A program made the position numbers and the translations under genes. From NCBI GenBank assembly GCA_018818165.1, contig JAHISP010000082.1:1-64000 (forward strand): a stretch of 64,000 nucleotides of DNA. Reading direction: 5' to 3'. Under the pieces are notes generated by a model. That model did no database searches and was not told where the DNA came from. It saw only the letters and a list, made by a program, of their open reading frames with translations. Positions 19,282 to 28,581 of this stretch are shown piece after piece. Source of the stretch: Bacteroidota bacterium. Lineage in GTDB: Bacteria > Bacteroidota > Ignavibacteria > Ignavibacteriales > Melioribacteraceae. Position 1 is the stretch's first letter, and every line of letters starts with the position of its first letter.

Positions 19282-21327
19282 ATGAGAATAAATGGATTTT
19301 CGAAATTAAAAATTATGATAGTGGCTTTATTTATGAGCATAAATTTATTAGCTCAAACAAATTTCAAGAATTTAAACTTAATGCCTGTTCCAGAGGAAAT
19401 GACTGTTGTCTCTGAAAAGTTTTTGCTAAATCAATCTTTTACTATATCAATTAATATTGATGATGCAAGATTATATAAGGCAGCTAAAAGAACTCTGGAT
19501 AATTTAGCCAAAAGAACGGGATTATTAATTAAAGATCAATTTCCTATAATTTCTAAATCCTCAAAAGACAATTCAATGTTAATTAATGTTGATAAAGCAG
19601 TTGAATTAGAATTAGGAATAGATGAATCATATGATTTAATTGTTGATGAAACCTCAGTAAGATTAAATGCTGCAACTACTTTTGGTGCTATTCATGGTCT
19701 TGAAACTTTAGAGCAATTATTGAATTCGGATGAAACGAGTTATTATATACAAGGAGTTCAAATTAAAGATAAACCTCGTTTTCCATGGCGTGGTTTATTG
19801 ATAGATGTTTCTCGTCATTTTATGCCCATTGAAGTAATTAAAAGAAACCTTGATGCGATGGCTGCCGTAAAAATGAACGTACTTCATTGGCATTTAACAG
19901 ATGACCATGGTTTTAGAATAGAATGTAAATCATTACCAAAGCTGCATGAATTGGGCTCAGATGGTTTATACTATACCCATGAACAAATTTTAGACATTGT
20001 TGATTATGCTGCGGACAGAGGAATAAGAGTAGTTCCAGAGTTTGATCTACCTGGACATGCAACAAGCTGGTTAGTTGGATATCCTGAATTTGCAAGTGCA
20101 CCTGGCCCTTATTCAATTGAAAGAAATTGGGGTATTTTTAATCCAACTTTTGATCCTACTAATAAAGAAACTTATGAATTCCTTACTGTTTTCTTCAAAG
20201 AGATGAGCACTCTTTTTCCCGATAAATATTGGCATATTGGCGGTGATGAAAATAATGGAAAACAGTGGGACACAAATTCCAAAATTCAGGAGTTTATGGT
20301 TCAAAATAAATTTAAAAACAACCACGCACTTCAAAACTATTTTAACATAGAAGTTGAGAAAATTTTGTCAAATTTAGACAAAACAATGATTGGTTGGTAT
20401 ACAGATGAGATGCCAGAACTTTCAAAGGATTATATAATCCAGGCTTGGAAGGGAAGAGCATCATTGTACCAAACTTCACGTAATGGTTTTAGAAGTTTGT
20501 TATCACACGGATTTTATATCGACCTTGTTCAGCCAACGGATTATCATTATTTGAATGATCCTATACCACCTGATTCAATTTTAGATGATTCAGTAAAAGA
20601 GAAAATATTAGGTGGTGAAGCCACAATGTGGGCTGAATTTGTTGGACCAGAAACTATAGATTCAAGAATTTGGCCTCGCACAGCTGCTATTGCAGAACGT
20701 TTATGGTCACCCAGTGATGTAAATGATGTTCAAGATATGTACAGACGACTCAAAATCGTTAGTCTACAATTAGAGAATCTAGGTTTAACTCATATAAAGA
20801 ATTATGAAATGATGTTGCGCCGGCTAACCAATAATTTTAATGTTGAAGTATTAAAGAATTTTGTTGATGTTATTAAACCTCTTTATACTTATTCGCGCGA
20901 TCACCCACATGTTTTTAAATCATATTATCCTTTAACAAGAGTTGTTGATGTTGCAATTCCTGATCCAAAAGTAGCCAGAGAGTTTAATCAATTAGTTGAT
21001 AGTTACTTAGATGATGCAGAAAAAGATGAAGACAAAACTGTAGTTATAAAAAAATGGTTGAAATTATGGAAAAATAACCACGATAATTTGGTTAATATTA
21101 TAAAAGTAAGACCAGTTCTTAAAGAAATAGAAACGCTTTCAGAAGATTTATCAAAATGTGCATCCATAGGCTTGGAAGCTCTTGATTTCATCAGCAGCAA
21201 TAGCAAAGCAAATGAAATATGGGTTACTGCTAGTTATGGAACATTAAAAATGGCTGAGATTCCAAAAGGTGAAACTGAACTTGCAATACTGAAATCTATT
21301 GAAAAGCTAATAAGTGTAGTACAATAA
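19282..21327 (+). CDS. GH20 beta-N-acetylhexosaminidase
   Basis: This 681-residue exported enzyme has a signal peptide ending NLLAQ, a GH20b-type domain (about 25-165) and the catalytic barrel from PRFPWRGLLIDVSRHF. Key blocks are LHWHLTDDHGFR, PEFDLPGHATS, HIGGDEN (about 319-325, the Asp-Glu pair) and the tryptophans of the substrate pocket (WGIF, EATMWAE, IWPR). It removes terminal GlcNAc or GalNAc by substrate-assisted catalysis. A ~170-residue helical C-terminal region follows the barrel. There is no T9SS tail, so a periplasmic site is likely. AAGGA precedes the ATG. Confidence 0.95.
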   Translation: MRINGFSKLKIMIVALFMSINLLAQTNFKNLNLMPVPEEMTVVSEKFLLNQSFTISINIDDARLYKAAKRTLDNLAKRTGLLIKDQFPIISKSSKDNSMLINVDKAVELELGIDESYDLIVDETSVRLNAATTFGAIHGLETLEQLLNSDETSYYIQGVQIKDKPRFPWRGLLIDVSRHFMPIEVIKRNLDAMAAVKMNVLHWHLTDDHGFRIECKSLPKLHELGSDGLYYTHEQILDIVDYAADRGIRVVPEFDLPGHATSWLVGYPEFASAPGPYSIERNWGIFNPTFDPTNKETYEFLTVFFKEMSTLFPDKYWHIGGDENNGKQWDTNSKIQEFMVQNKFKNNHALQNYFNIEVEKILSNLDKTMIGWYTDEMPELSKDYIIQAWKGRASLYQTSRNGFRSLLSHGFYIDLVQPTDYHYLNDPIPPDSILDDSVKEKILGGEATMWAEFVGPETIDSRIWPRTAAIAERLWSPSDVNDVQDMYRRLKIVSLQLENLGLTHIKNYEMMLRRLTNNFNVEVLKNFVDVIKPLYTYSRDHPHVFKSYYPLTRVVDVAIPDPKVAREFNQLVDSYLDDAEKDEDKTVVIKKWLKLWKNNHDNLVNIIKVRPVLKEIETLSEDLSKCASIGLEALDFISSNSKANEIWVTASYGTLKMAEIPKGETELAILKSIEKLISVVQ

Positions 21328-21367
21328 ATTATTAAAGAATAATTACTAAACGGTTTTAAGGAATTTT

Positions 21368-23269
21368 ATGATTCATCTTCAAATATTGGACATTGTAATT
21401 GTTGTTGTTTTTTTTCTAATTATTTTTGCAATAGCTGCATATTATTCAAAAAAAGCTGGTAAAGGTACTGATGAATTCTTTTTATCAGGAAGAAATATGC
21501 CCTGGTATATTGCTGGAACAGCTATGGTAGCTACCACATTTGCTGCGGATACTCCACTTGCAGTAACTGAACTTGTAGCAAAAAACGGTATTGCTGGAAA
21601 TTGGTTATGGTGGAATTTAGCTATTGGTGGAATGCTAACAGTCTTCTTTTTTGCCAAGTTATGGCGACGTGCTGGAATAATGACAGATGTTGAATTGGTT
21701 GAGTTGAGATATTCAGGTAAAGCTGCAGCTTGGTTGCGAGGCTTCCGTGCACTTTATCTTGGTTTGTTTATGAATGCAATTGTAATGGGTTGGGTTCATA
21801 AAGCAATGGAAAAAATATTTAAAGTAACAATTCCAGATTTAGATCCATTTACTCTAGTTATAATAGCAGCTTTTATTATTGCAATTTATGCTTCCGCATC
21901 AGGATTACTCGGAACTGCAAGAACTGATAGTTTTCAGTTCGTGTTTGCAATGCTTGGCTGTATAATTCTCGCTATAATAGTTATTCAGTTACCCGAAATT
22001 GGGGGAATAGTTGCACTTAAAAGTAAATTAGATCCACAAGTTCTTGACTTTTTCCCTCGAATAGGTGATGTAACAGTTGGAGGAATTACAGGGGGTGCTA
22101 TGGCAATTACTGTCGGAGCCTTTTTTGCACATATTGGGTTGCAGTGGTGGTCTAGCTGGTATCCAGGAGCTGATCCTGGCGGTGGTGGTTATATTGCTCA
22201 ACGCATGATGTCTGCAAAAGATGAGAAACATAGTTTGTTTGCTACTCTTTGGTTTACAATTGCTCATTATGCTCTTCGTCCCTGGCCTTGGATATTAGTA
22301 GCTTTAGCAGCACTAGTAATTTTACCACGTGCAGAAAATACAGAAATAATTGAAAAAGAAAATCCAGCAATGTATAAAGTTGTTGTAGAAGCCTATAATA
22401 ACAATAACGTTATGCAATCAGACAATCAAGTATATAAATCTACCGAGTTCAAGGAACTTTATGAAAAATATGAAAACACAGTTGACCCGGGAGTAATGTA
22501 TCCAAAGTTAATGGTTCGTTATTTACCAAACGGATTGCTTGGATTGTTGATTGCTGTATTCCTAGCTGCATATATGTCAACAATAGCTTCTCAATTAAAT
22601 TGGGGAACTTCGTATTTAATAAATGATTTTTACAGACGCTTTATCGTAAAAGCGGCAACCGAAAAGCATTACGTTCTTGTATCTAGAATAGGCATTATTG
22701 TGATGATTGTCTTTTCTCTTCTAGTCACAAAATATTTTTTAACTACTATTTCTGGAGCATGGGAATTTATTATTAATGCAAGCGCTGGAATGGGAGCTGT
22801 TTTAATATTACGATGGTATTGGTGGAGAATAAATGCCTGGTCAGAAATTTCTGCGATGATTGCACCTCTAATTATATATCCAATTGCCAAATTTGGTTTT
22901 GGAATGGAATCGCCAATAACACTTTATCCAATTGTTTTAGGTACTACCATTGTTTGGTTAGTTGTAACTTATTTAACAAAACCAGTTGATGAAGAAAAAC
23001 TGATCGAATTTTATAAACGTACATACCCTGGTGGGCGAGGCTGGAAGAAAATTTCAAGCAAAATTAAAAATGTTAAGCAGAGTAGTGGTTTTGGAAGACT
23101 TTTTCTCAATTGGTTTTTAGGAATTATTCTTGTCTATTCCTTTCTATTTGGAATAGGTCATGTAATATTACACGAATATATAACAGGGTTTATAATATTA
23201 GCAATTGGATTAGTAGCAGCAATGATTATATACTTCGATTTTAACAAAAATGAGTTTACGGTAAAATAG
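21368..23269 (+). CDS. Sodium/solute symporter (SSS family), large form
   Basis: This 633-residue polytopic protein is a second SSS transporter in the same locus. It shows KKAGKGTDEFFLSGRNMPWYIAG after helix 1, TTFAADTPLAV, the LGTARTDSFQFV block and AAYMSTIASQLNWGTSYL (Na+ site region). It is ~145 residues longer than the transporter at 13244 because of a hydrophilic insertion between helices (about 320-375) and extra helices at the C-terminus. The large form is often found next to polysaccharide lyase genes, which fits the heparinase-type gene 72 bases downstream, so uronate-containing oligosaccharides are one possible cargo. Confidence 0.92.
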   Translation: MIHLQILDIVIVVVFFLIIFAIAAYYSKKAGKGTDEFFLSGRNMPWYIAGTAMVATTFAADTPLAVTELVAKNGIAGNWLWWNLAIGGMLTVFFFAKLWRRAGIMTDVELVELRYSGKAAAWLRGFRALYLGLFMNAIVMGWVHKAMEKIFKVTIPDLDPFTLVIIAAFIIAIYASASGLLGTARTDSFQFVFAMLGCIILAIIVIQLPEIGGIVALKSKLDPQVLDFFPRIGDVTVGGITGGAMAITVGAFFAHIGLQWWSSWYPGADPGGGGYIAQRMMSAKDEKHSLFATLWFTIAHYALRPWPWILVALAALVILPRAENTEIIEKENPAMYKVVVEAYNNNNVMQSDNQVYKSTEFKELYEKYENTVDPGVMYPKLMVRYLPNGLLGLLIAVFLAAYMSTIASQLNWGTSYLINDFYRRFIVKAATEKHYVLVSRIGIIVMIVFSLLVTKYFLTTISGAWEFIINASAGMGAVLILRWYWWRINAWSEISAMIAPLIIYPIAKFGFGMESPITLYPIVLGTTIVWLVVTYLTKPVDEEKLIEFYKRTYPGGRGWKKISSKIKNVKQSSGFGRLFLNWFLGIILVYSFLFGIGHVILHEYITGFIILAIGLVAAMIIYFDFNKNEFTVK

Positions 23270-23341
23270 GTTCATTACTTTTAGTAAAGAATTTTAAATG
23301 GAAATAAATTATTAATTATACTGAATTATATAGGAGAAGTA

Positions 23342-25825
23342 ATGAAAAAAGTTTATAAACTTAAAATATTTGTAATATTAACCACATTTAGTTTGTTTGC
23401 ATGCTCACAAATGATGAGTTCTAATGTTAAACTTGATGAAACACCTGCTAATGAAAAGGAATGGGGATTTCACCCATCGGAAGGTTCGATTTCAGATTTT
23501 AATCCTCCTTCATTTTCATGGAGACCACAAAAGGAAATTATTTCTTGGGAATTAGAATGTGAAAGTAATACTGAATCATTTAAATATGTGTACAATAATA
23601 TTGATATGAATGTTCATTGCCCTTCAAAGATATTTCCAATAGGAGGTTATTCTTGGCGATATAGAGGAGTTGACTCTTCTGGCGGAAAAACTGATTGGAG
23701 TATTACGCGTAAGTTTAATATCAATAATAACGCTGTAAAAATGCCAATGCCTTCAAAAGAGGAATTAATTGCTAGAGTTCCTAAAACTCACCCTAGACTT
23801 TTTATGCGACCTGAGCAATTGGAAGATTTACGCAAGAAATCAAAAGGGGAATTTAAGTCTAAATATGATGACTTGGTTTCAAAATGCGAAGAATTACTTA
23901 AAAATCCACCACCTACAGAAGAACCCAAAAAATTTCCAGATTCTATGGTTAGATATGGATACGATTGGGTTATACAGTGGTGGGGAAATAGAGTTTATGT
24001 CATCAACGCACTAGATGCAGCAGCAACACTTGCATTTACTTATCAAATTGGTGGGAATAAAGATTATGCAAAACTAGCTAAGCAAATTTTAATTGATTGT
24101 GCAAAGTGGGATCCCAAAGGAGCCTCAGGCTATCGTTATAATGATGAAGCTGGTATGCCATATATGTATTATTTCTCAAGAGCCTATACTTTTTCTTATG
24201 ATTTTCTTTCTGATGAAGAACGAAATATTTGCCGTAATGTAGCTCAAATAAGAGGCAAAGAAATGTATGAACATTTATATCCAAGACAATTGTGGGATTC
24301 TTATGTTAGTCATAATGCACGTGCATGGCATTTTTTAGGAGAAATGTCGATAGCGTTTTTAGGAGAGGTTGAAGGAGCGGAGGACTGGCTTTGGTTTGCT
24401 ATGAATATTACTTTTAATGAATATCCAATTTGGGCAGATGATGATGGTGGCTGGCACGAAGGTTTCAGCTACTGGCATAGTTATCTTGGTCGTTTCAAGA
24501 ATTGGTCTTTTGCAATACGCTCAGCAATGGATATAAACGTTTATGCAAAACCATATTTTGCAAACACAGCAGGGTATTATGCAATGTATATGATGCCACC
24601 TGGAAGAGATGCTGCTGAGTTTGGTGATGCATCTGTTAGGGTGAAGGAAACAAATATTGTCCCATTGTTTGGTGAAGGAACATTCCTTCGTTCACAAGCT
24701 GTTAATGCCGTGCCTCTTATGAGTCGCCTAGCAGCAGAATCTGGAAATGGATATTGGCAGTGGTATGTTAACCAAATGGGAGGTTCAGTTGAAGAAACTG
24801 GTTATTTGGGTTATCTACAACCATTACCCCCAAAACCAAAACCAATTGTACCAACTGATATACCTACTTCGCGTTTATTTGAAGGCATTGGTATAGCTGC
24901 ACTTAATTCAAATTTAATAAATGCTAAGGATGATGTACAAATTCTTTTTAAATCTAGCCAAATGGGTACACAATCTCATGGAATTGAATCTAATAATACT
25001 TTTGCGTTATGGGCATATGGTGAGCGAATGCTAATCAGAACCGGGCATTATTATATGTATGGAGCACCTCATCATGCAGACTGGGTTTGGGAAACAAAAT
25101 CTCAGAACAATATAACGGTTGATGGTAAGGGACAGTTAAAGCATTCGCCTTTTTCAAAAGGTAAAATTACTGCATTTAAAACAACACCGAAAATTGATTA
25201 TGTTGTTGGGGAAGCTGGCGAAGCTTATAGATTTGAGCAAGATAATGTTGAACAAAATTTATTAAATAGGTATACTCGTACCATTCTTTTTATAAAACCG
25301 GAATTAATGATTGTATTTGATAGGTTGGAAGCAAAAGAACCATCTACGTTCGAATATCGTTTGCATGCTCTTAATAAATTCGAGCTCGAAGATAAAGAAA
25401 ATCTAATGGTTCAATCAGGCGATGTAGTTTGTGAAATTGACATGTTAACACCCATAAACTTAACAATTAGTCAAACTGACCAGTACGATCCAAATCCATG
25501 GGAACAAATAAAAAACCGTGATTGGCATTTTACTGCTGCTACCGGAACTAAAAGTAAAAATGCTGAATTTGTAACCCTTTACCGTCCACATAAAAAGGAA
25601 CAAAGTGTTCCAAATAAAGCCGAACTCAATAGAGTAGAAGGTGGATATGTTTTAACAACAGAAGTTACAGAAGGCAAAATTGTAGCTCTTCTACCATTAA
25701 CAGATTCAACCTCAATATCAGCTGAGGGATTAGAATCAAACGGTGAGGTAGTTATTCAACTTAGTGGGATAAACGGGGAAATTATTGAAACAGTTAAGGT
25801 TGAGAAAACATTATTTGATAAATAA
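23342..25825 (+). CDS. Heparinase II/III-type polysaccharide lyase, lipoprotein
   Basis: This 827-residue protein has a lipoprotein signal with lipobox LFAC (Cys 21). A DUF4962-like Ig-type region (about 35-130) is followed by an alpha/alpha toroid (WWGNRVYVINALDAAATLAF, SHNARAWHFLGE, EGFSYWHSYLGRFKNW) and a beta-sandwich heparinase II/III-like domain (QSHGIESNNTFALWAYGERML). The family cleaves uronate-containing polymers (heparan, chondroitin, alginate) by beta-elimination through Tyr/His residues. Together with the GH20 genes and the heparan-type acetyltransferase it favours a glycosaminoglycan-like substrate, but the exact polymer cannot be read from sequence. AGGAGA precedes the ATG. Confidence 0.85.
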   Translation: MKKVYKLKIFVILTTFSLFACSQMMSSNVKLDETPANEKEWGFHPSEGSISDFNPPSFSWRPQKEIISWELECESNTESFKYVYNNIDMNVHCPSKIFPIGGYSWRYRGVDSSGGKTDWSITRKFNINNNAVKMPMPSKEELIARVPKTHPRLFMRPEQLEDLRKKSKGEFKSKYDDLVSKCEELLKNPPPTEEPKKFPDSMVRYGYDWVIQWWGNRVYVINALDAAATLAFTYQIGGNKDYAKLAKQILIDCAKWDPKGASGYRYNDEAGMPYMYYFSRAYTFSYDFLSDEERNICRNVAQIRGKEMYEHLYPRQLWDSYVSHNARAWHFLGEMSIAFLGEVEGAEDWLWFAMNITFNEYPIWADDDGGWHEGFSYWHSYLGRFKNWSFAIRSAMDINVYAKPYFANTAGYYAMYMMPPGRDAAEFGDASVRVKETNIVPLFGEGTFLRSQAVNAVPLMSRLAAESGNGYWQWYVNQMGGSVEETGYLGYLQPLPPKPKPIVPTDIPTSRLFEGIGIAALNSNLINAKDDVQILFKSSQMGTQSHGIESNNTFALWAYGERMLIRTGHYYMYGAPHHADWVWETKSQNNITVDGKGQLKHSPFSKGKITAFKTTPKIDYVVGEAGEAYRFEQDNVEQNLLNRYTRTILFIKPELMIVFDRLEAKEPSTFEYRLHALNKFELEDKENLMVQSGDVVCEIDMLTPINLTISQTDQYDPNPWEQIKNRDWHFTAATGTKSKNAEFVTLYRPHKKEQSVPNKAELNRVEGGYVLTTEVTEGKIVALLPLTDSTSISAEGLESNGEVVIQLSGINGEIIETVKVEKTLFDK

Positions 25826-25920
25826 TGATAATGTAAATAACCGTTGTTTATTTGCTTTCAAATAGCAATAGTCACTTAATTTGAACAGAATTATAAATTA
25901 TTTGTAGATAAGGAGAAAAT

Positions 25921-27003
25921 ATGTTAAAAAAGATGATAGTATTTTTGATTATAATACCAGCAATTTGTTTTTCATATAATGGAAACAAAAAGAATGAAAC
26001 CAAGAACCCAAATGCTGATACTCTCAAAATTCATCCTATTGGGGATTCTATTACACGAGGAACAAGAGGTGATACTTATAGAAATTATTTAAAAACTATA
26101 CTAAGGGATCATAATATTGAAGTAGATTTTGTAGGTCAGTGTTCTAATGCTGCTAATTCTGGTTCTGTATGGGCTGATTATCCTGATTTGTATAATCTTT
26201 TGGAAGGTGATATTGAACATGATGGCTATGGAGGGCTCAGAATAGACCAACTTACTGATATGACCTATAATACACGTGGTTATCCTCAAAAAACAATTGA
26301 ACAATTGGTAATAGATAATCCTTCAGATATAATATTATTGATGATGGGAACGAATGATATAATAAGCCAATTCCAATTGGACAATGCTCCAGCAAGATTA
26401 GATACATTAATTAGGAAAATTCTTAATTCAACCTCTGGGCATTTAATTGTTTCAAACATTACCCCAACTCCACTCCCACTAGCAACTGAACGTATAAATA
26501 CATTAAACTCATTTATCCCTGCTATAGTTGATTCATATAAAACTTTAGGAAAAAATATTTCTTTCATCGATATAAATTCTATGTTGGGTAATTCAGATAT
26601 TTCTGACGATTCGTATCATCCTAATAGTCAAGGTTATGAAAATATTGCAAAGGGTTGGTATGAAGCGATTACACCATTAGTAAGTAGTATTGAGGAAAAT
26701 ACTATTGAAGGCAAAATTCCAGAAAAATATGAGTTAATGCAAAATTACCCAAATCCATTTAATCCAAGCACAATTATAAAATATGGGCTATCTGAGCAGA
26801 GTAATATTAAAATTGAGATATTTAATATGCTTGGACAAAGTGTAGCCAAATTAGTTGATACGGAAAAATCGGCTGGATATTACGAAACCACTTGGAATGC
26901 GGATAACTTACCTAGTGGAGTTTATCTTATAAGCAATAGAGCAGTTGGTTTAGATTCTAAGAATAACTTTATACAAGTAAAAAAAGCACTTCTGTTAAAG
27001 TAA
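25921..27003 (+). CDS. Secreted SGNH/GDSL esterase with T9SS tail
   Basis: This 360-residue protein has a signal peptide (MLKKMIVFLIIIPAICFSY), an SGNH hydrolase domain and a T9SS sorting domain from about residue 270 (LMQNYPNPFNPSTIIKYGL). The four SGNH blocks are visible: GDSITRGTRGDT (catalytic Ser), DGYGGLRID (block II Gly), MGTNDI (Asn) and DDSYHPNSQGY (catalytic Asp and His). The arrangement is like CE3 acetylesterases. It probably removes O-acetyl or N-acetyl groups from the polymer outside the cell. AAGGAG precedes the start, and it is the last gene before a strong hairpin. Confidence 0.9.
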   Translation: MLKKMIVFLIIIPAICFSYNGNKKNETKNPNADTLKIHPIGDSITRGTRGDTYRNYLKTILRDHNIEVDFVGQCSNAANSGSVWADYPDLYNLLEGDIEHDGYGGLRIDQLTDMTYNTRGYPQKTIEQLVIDNPSDIILLMMGTNDIISQFQLDNAPARLDTLIRKILNSTSGHLIVSNITPTPLPLATERINTLNSFIPAIVDSYKTLGKNISFIDINSMLGNSDISDDSYHPNSQGYENIAKGWYEAITPLVSSIEENTIEGKIPEKYELMQNYPNPFNPSTIIKYGLSEQSNIKIEIFNMLGQSVAKLVDTEKSAGYYETTWNADNLPSGVYLISNRAVGLDSKNNFIQVKKALLLK

Positions 27004-27092
27004 TTTATTGAATCGGCACTTATAAATAGTACTAGATTTCAGTAAAACTTATAGTTTCAAACAAATACTATATCTTCATAGTACCTCCTAGT

Positions 27093-27138
27093 TCTTAAGA
27101 GATGAGGGGTGTAATAATTCCCCTCTCGCTTAAGGAAA
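27093..27138 (+). terminator. Hairpin closing the amino-sugar locus
   Basis: TTCTTAAGAGATGAGGGG (27092-27109) pairs with CCCCTCTCGCTTAAGGAA (27120-27137) through GAGGGG/CCCCTC and CTTAAG/CTTAAG with small bulges, loop TGTAATAATT. A short ATTTTAATT follows. It lies 90 bases after the esterase stop and is a likely end point of the 3007-27003 transcription unit. Confidence 0.55.
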
Positions 27139-27480
27139 TTTTAATTCGAAATTGATTTGTAGCGTCCTGAAATAGGTGGACTGAAAAAAGGAAAGAAAGT
27201 TAACCAAAACATCTGCTATTTGAAATGTTCCAATTGTAATCATATTAGCTGCAATAATTGGGATTCCTTACCACTCCTCCCTAGTATGTAAAAAAACGTA
27301 ATTTTCAAATAACCTGAATCTTTTTCATTCAGTTAATATGTAACCTATCTCAGTAGAAAGTGCTTATTGTAATAATTATCAAACTAACTTAAACAGGATG
27401 AAACAGGGAATATGTAATTGACAGTTTCTTTTTTTAAGTTATTCTAAAAATAACTTGACTAAATAAAATTTGTTTATTAA
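27139..27480. other. Gene-free stretch, possible small mobile-element remnant
   Basis: No gene is recognised between the hairpin and the LacI operator. CTGAAATAGGT (27167-27177) and ACCTATCTCAG (27343-27353) form a nearly perfect inverted pair (10 of 11) about 185 bases apart, and between them a short stretch without a start codon would read C-x3-C-x2-C-x4-C (27214-27255). This could be the remains of an insertion sequence, but no transposase is recognisable. TTATTGTAATAAT (27364-27376) also occurs upstream of the receptor gene (2982-2994). Confidence 0.25.
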
Positions 27481-27483
27481 GTT

Positions 27484-27508
27484 GCAAACGATTGCGGGAA
27501 CGTTTGTG
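27484..27508. promoter_or_regulatory. Tandem LacI-type operators upstream of the regulator
   Basis: GCAAACGATTGC (27484-27495) is a near-perfect palindrome of the LacI/GalR/CcpA operator kind. A second, weaker site with an AACGTT core (GGAACGTTTGTG, 27497-27508) follows, with the centres 12 bases apart, about one helical turn. They lie 23-47 bases before the ATG of the LacI-type gene, suggesting autoregulation. The same core reappears at 28559. Confidence 0.8.
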
Positions 27509-27530
27509 TAAATTAAATTTCTAAAAACTT

Positions 27531-28538
27531 ATGAATCAGATTACAATAAAAGATTTAGCATTAAAATTAGGATTGTCTACTTCAACTATTTCAAGAGCTT
27601 TGAATGATCATCCAGATATTAATATTCAGACAAAGAAACTTGTTAATGATTTAGCTACAAAACTTGAGTACGAACCCAATTTTATGGCGCGAAACTTACA
27701 ATCTAAAAATTCTCATCAGATTGGCATTATAGTTCCAGAAATTAAACACGATTTTTTTTCAAAGGCAATTAGTGGAATTGAAGAAGTTGCATACAAAAAT
27801 GGATTTACTGTTGTTGTTTCTCAATCAAATGAAGATGTTGAGCGAGAAAAATTAAATGCAAATTCACTTTATCTTAATAGAATAGCTGGAATTATTGTTT
27901 CCTTATCGCAAACCACAAAAAATGTTGATCATTTTAAAACCTTGCTTAGCAAAGGTGTAAAAATAGTAATGTTTGATCGCGTTGCTGAGGGAATTGATAC
28001 TTATAAAGTGGTAGTTGATGATTATCAAGCTAGTTATGATGCAGTTAAATATCTTATTGGTAAAGGTTTTAAAAGTATAATTCATCTTGCTGGACCCCAA
28101 ACACTATTAAATTGTAAAAACCGTTATTTAGGATATAAAGCAGCCATTGAAGATTCCAATATTGAGTTTAAAGAAGAATTGGTTTTTTATGGTGGAATGC
28201 ATGAAGATGACGGAAAAATGGATATTGAAAATTTAATTAACAATAAAATTCACTTTGATGCAATTTTTGCAGTAAATGACCCTGTTGCAATTGGTGCATC
28301 AGTTGTTTTGAAAAAGAATGGCTTAAGAGTACCAGAAGATGTTGCAATAATTGGGTTTTCTAATAATCCAATTACCGAATATGTGAGTCCTTCGATTACA
28401 ACAATTGATCAACCAGCTTATGAAATGGGAAAAATGTCAGCCTCAATTTTAATTGCTTTAATACGAGGTGAAGAAATGCCCACAACATCAAAAAACACTA
28501 AGTTAGAAGCGAAATTGATTTTAAGAGAATCAGCATAA
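27531..28538 (+). CDS. LacI-family transcriptional regulator, galactan locus
   Basis: This 335-residue protein has the LacI helix-turn-helix and hinge (residues 4-55: TIKDLALKLGLSTSTISRAL, then PNFMARNLQSK) and a periplasmic-binding-protein-like sugar domain (GIIVPEIKHDFFSKAISGIE, FDAIFAVNDPVAIGA, TTIDQPAYEMGKMSA). It is placed directly before galT and flanked by palindromes of the kind this family binds, so it probably controls the galactan genes and itself, with galactose or a galactoside as inducer. The inducer is an inference from neighbours. Confidence 0.94.
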   Translation: MNQITIKDLALKLGLSTSTISRALNDHPDINIQTKKLVNDLATKLEYEPNFMARNLQSKNSHQIGIIVPEIKHDFFSKAISGIEEVAYKNGFTVVVSQSNEDVEREKLNANSLYLNRIAGIIVSLSQTTKNVDHFKTLLSKGVKIVMFDRVAEGIDTYKVVVDDYQASYDAVKYLIGKGFKSIIHLAGPQTLLNCKNRYLGYKAAIEDSNIEFKEELVFYGGMHEDDGKMDIENLINNKIHFDAIFAVNDPVAIGASVVLKKNGLRVPEDVAIIGFSNNPITEYVSPSITTIDQPAYEMGKMSASILIALIRGEEMPTTSKNTKLEAKLILRESA

Positions 28539-28558
28539 ATAATTTTTTAGATAAAATT

Positions 28559-28570
28559 GCAAACGTTTGC
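28559..28570. promoter_or_regulatory. Perfect LacI-type operator before galT
   Basis: GCAAACGTTTGC is a perfect 12-base palindrome in the 43-base gap between the LacI-type gene and the galT ATG at 28582. It matches the site upstream of the regulator in all but two bases. Its position next to the galT start fits repression by blocking initiation or early elongation. Confidence 0.85.
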
Positions 28571-28581
28571 GGAAAAAAGAT

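Noticed and set aside
27436-27456. AAGTTATT/AATAACTT hairpin as a terminator for the region before the LacI-type gene
   Set aside because: It is all A-T apart from one pair at each arm and has its T run on the upstream side, so it is too weak to claim.
28567-28581. TTG start for galT
   Set aside because: It lies inside the operator palindrome; ATG 28582 gives the conserved N-terminus.
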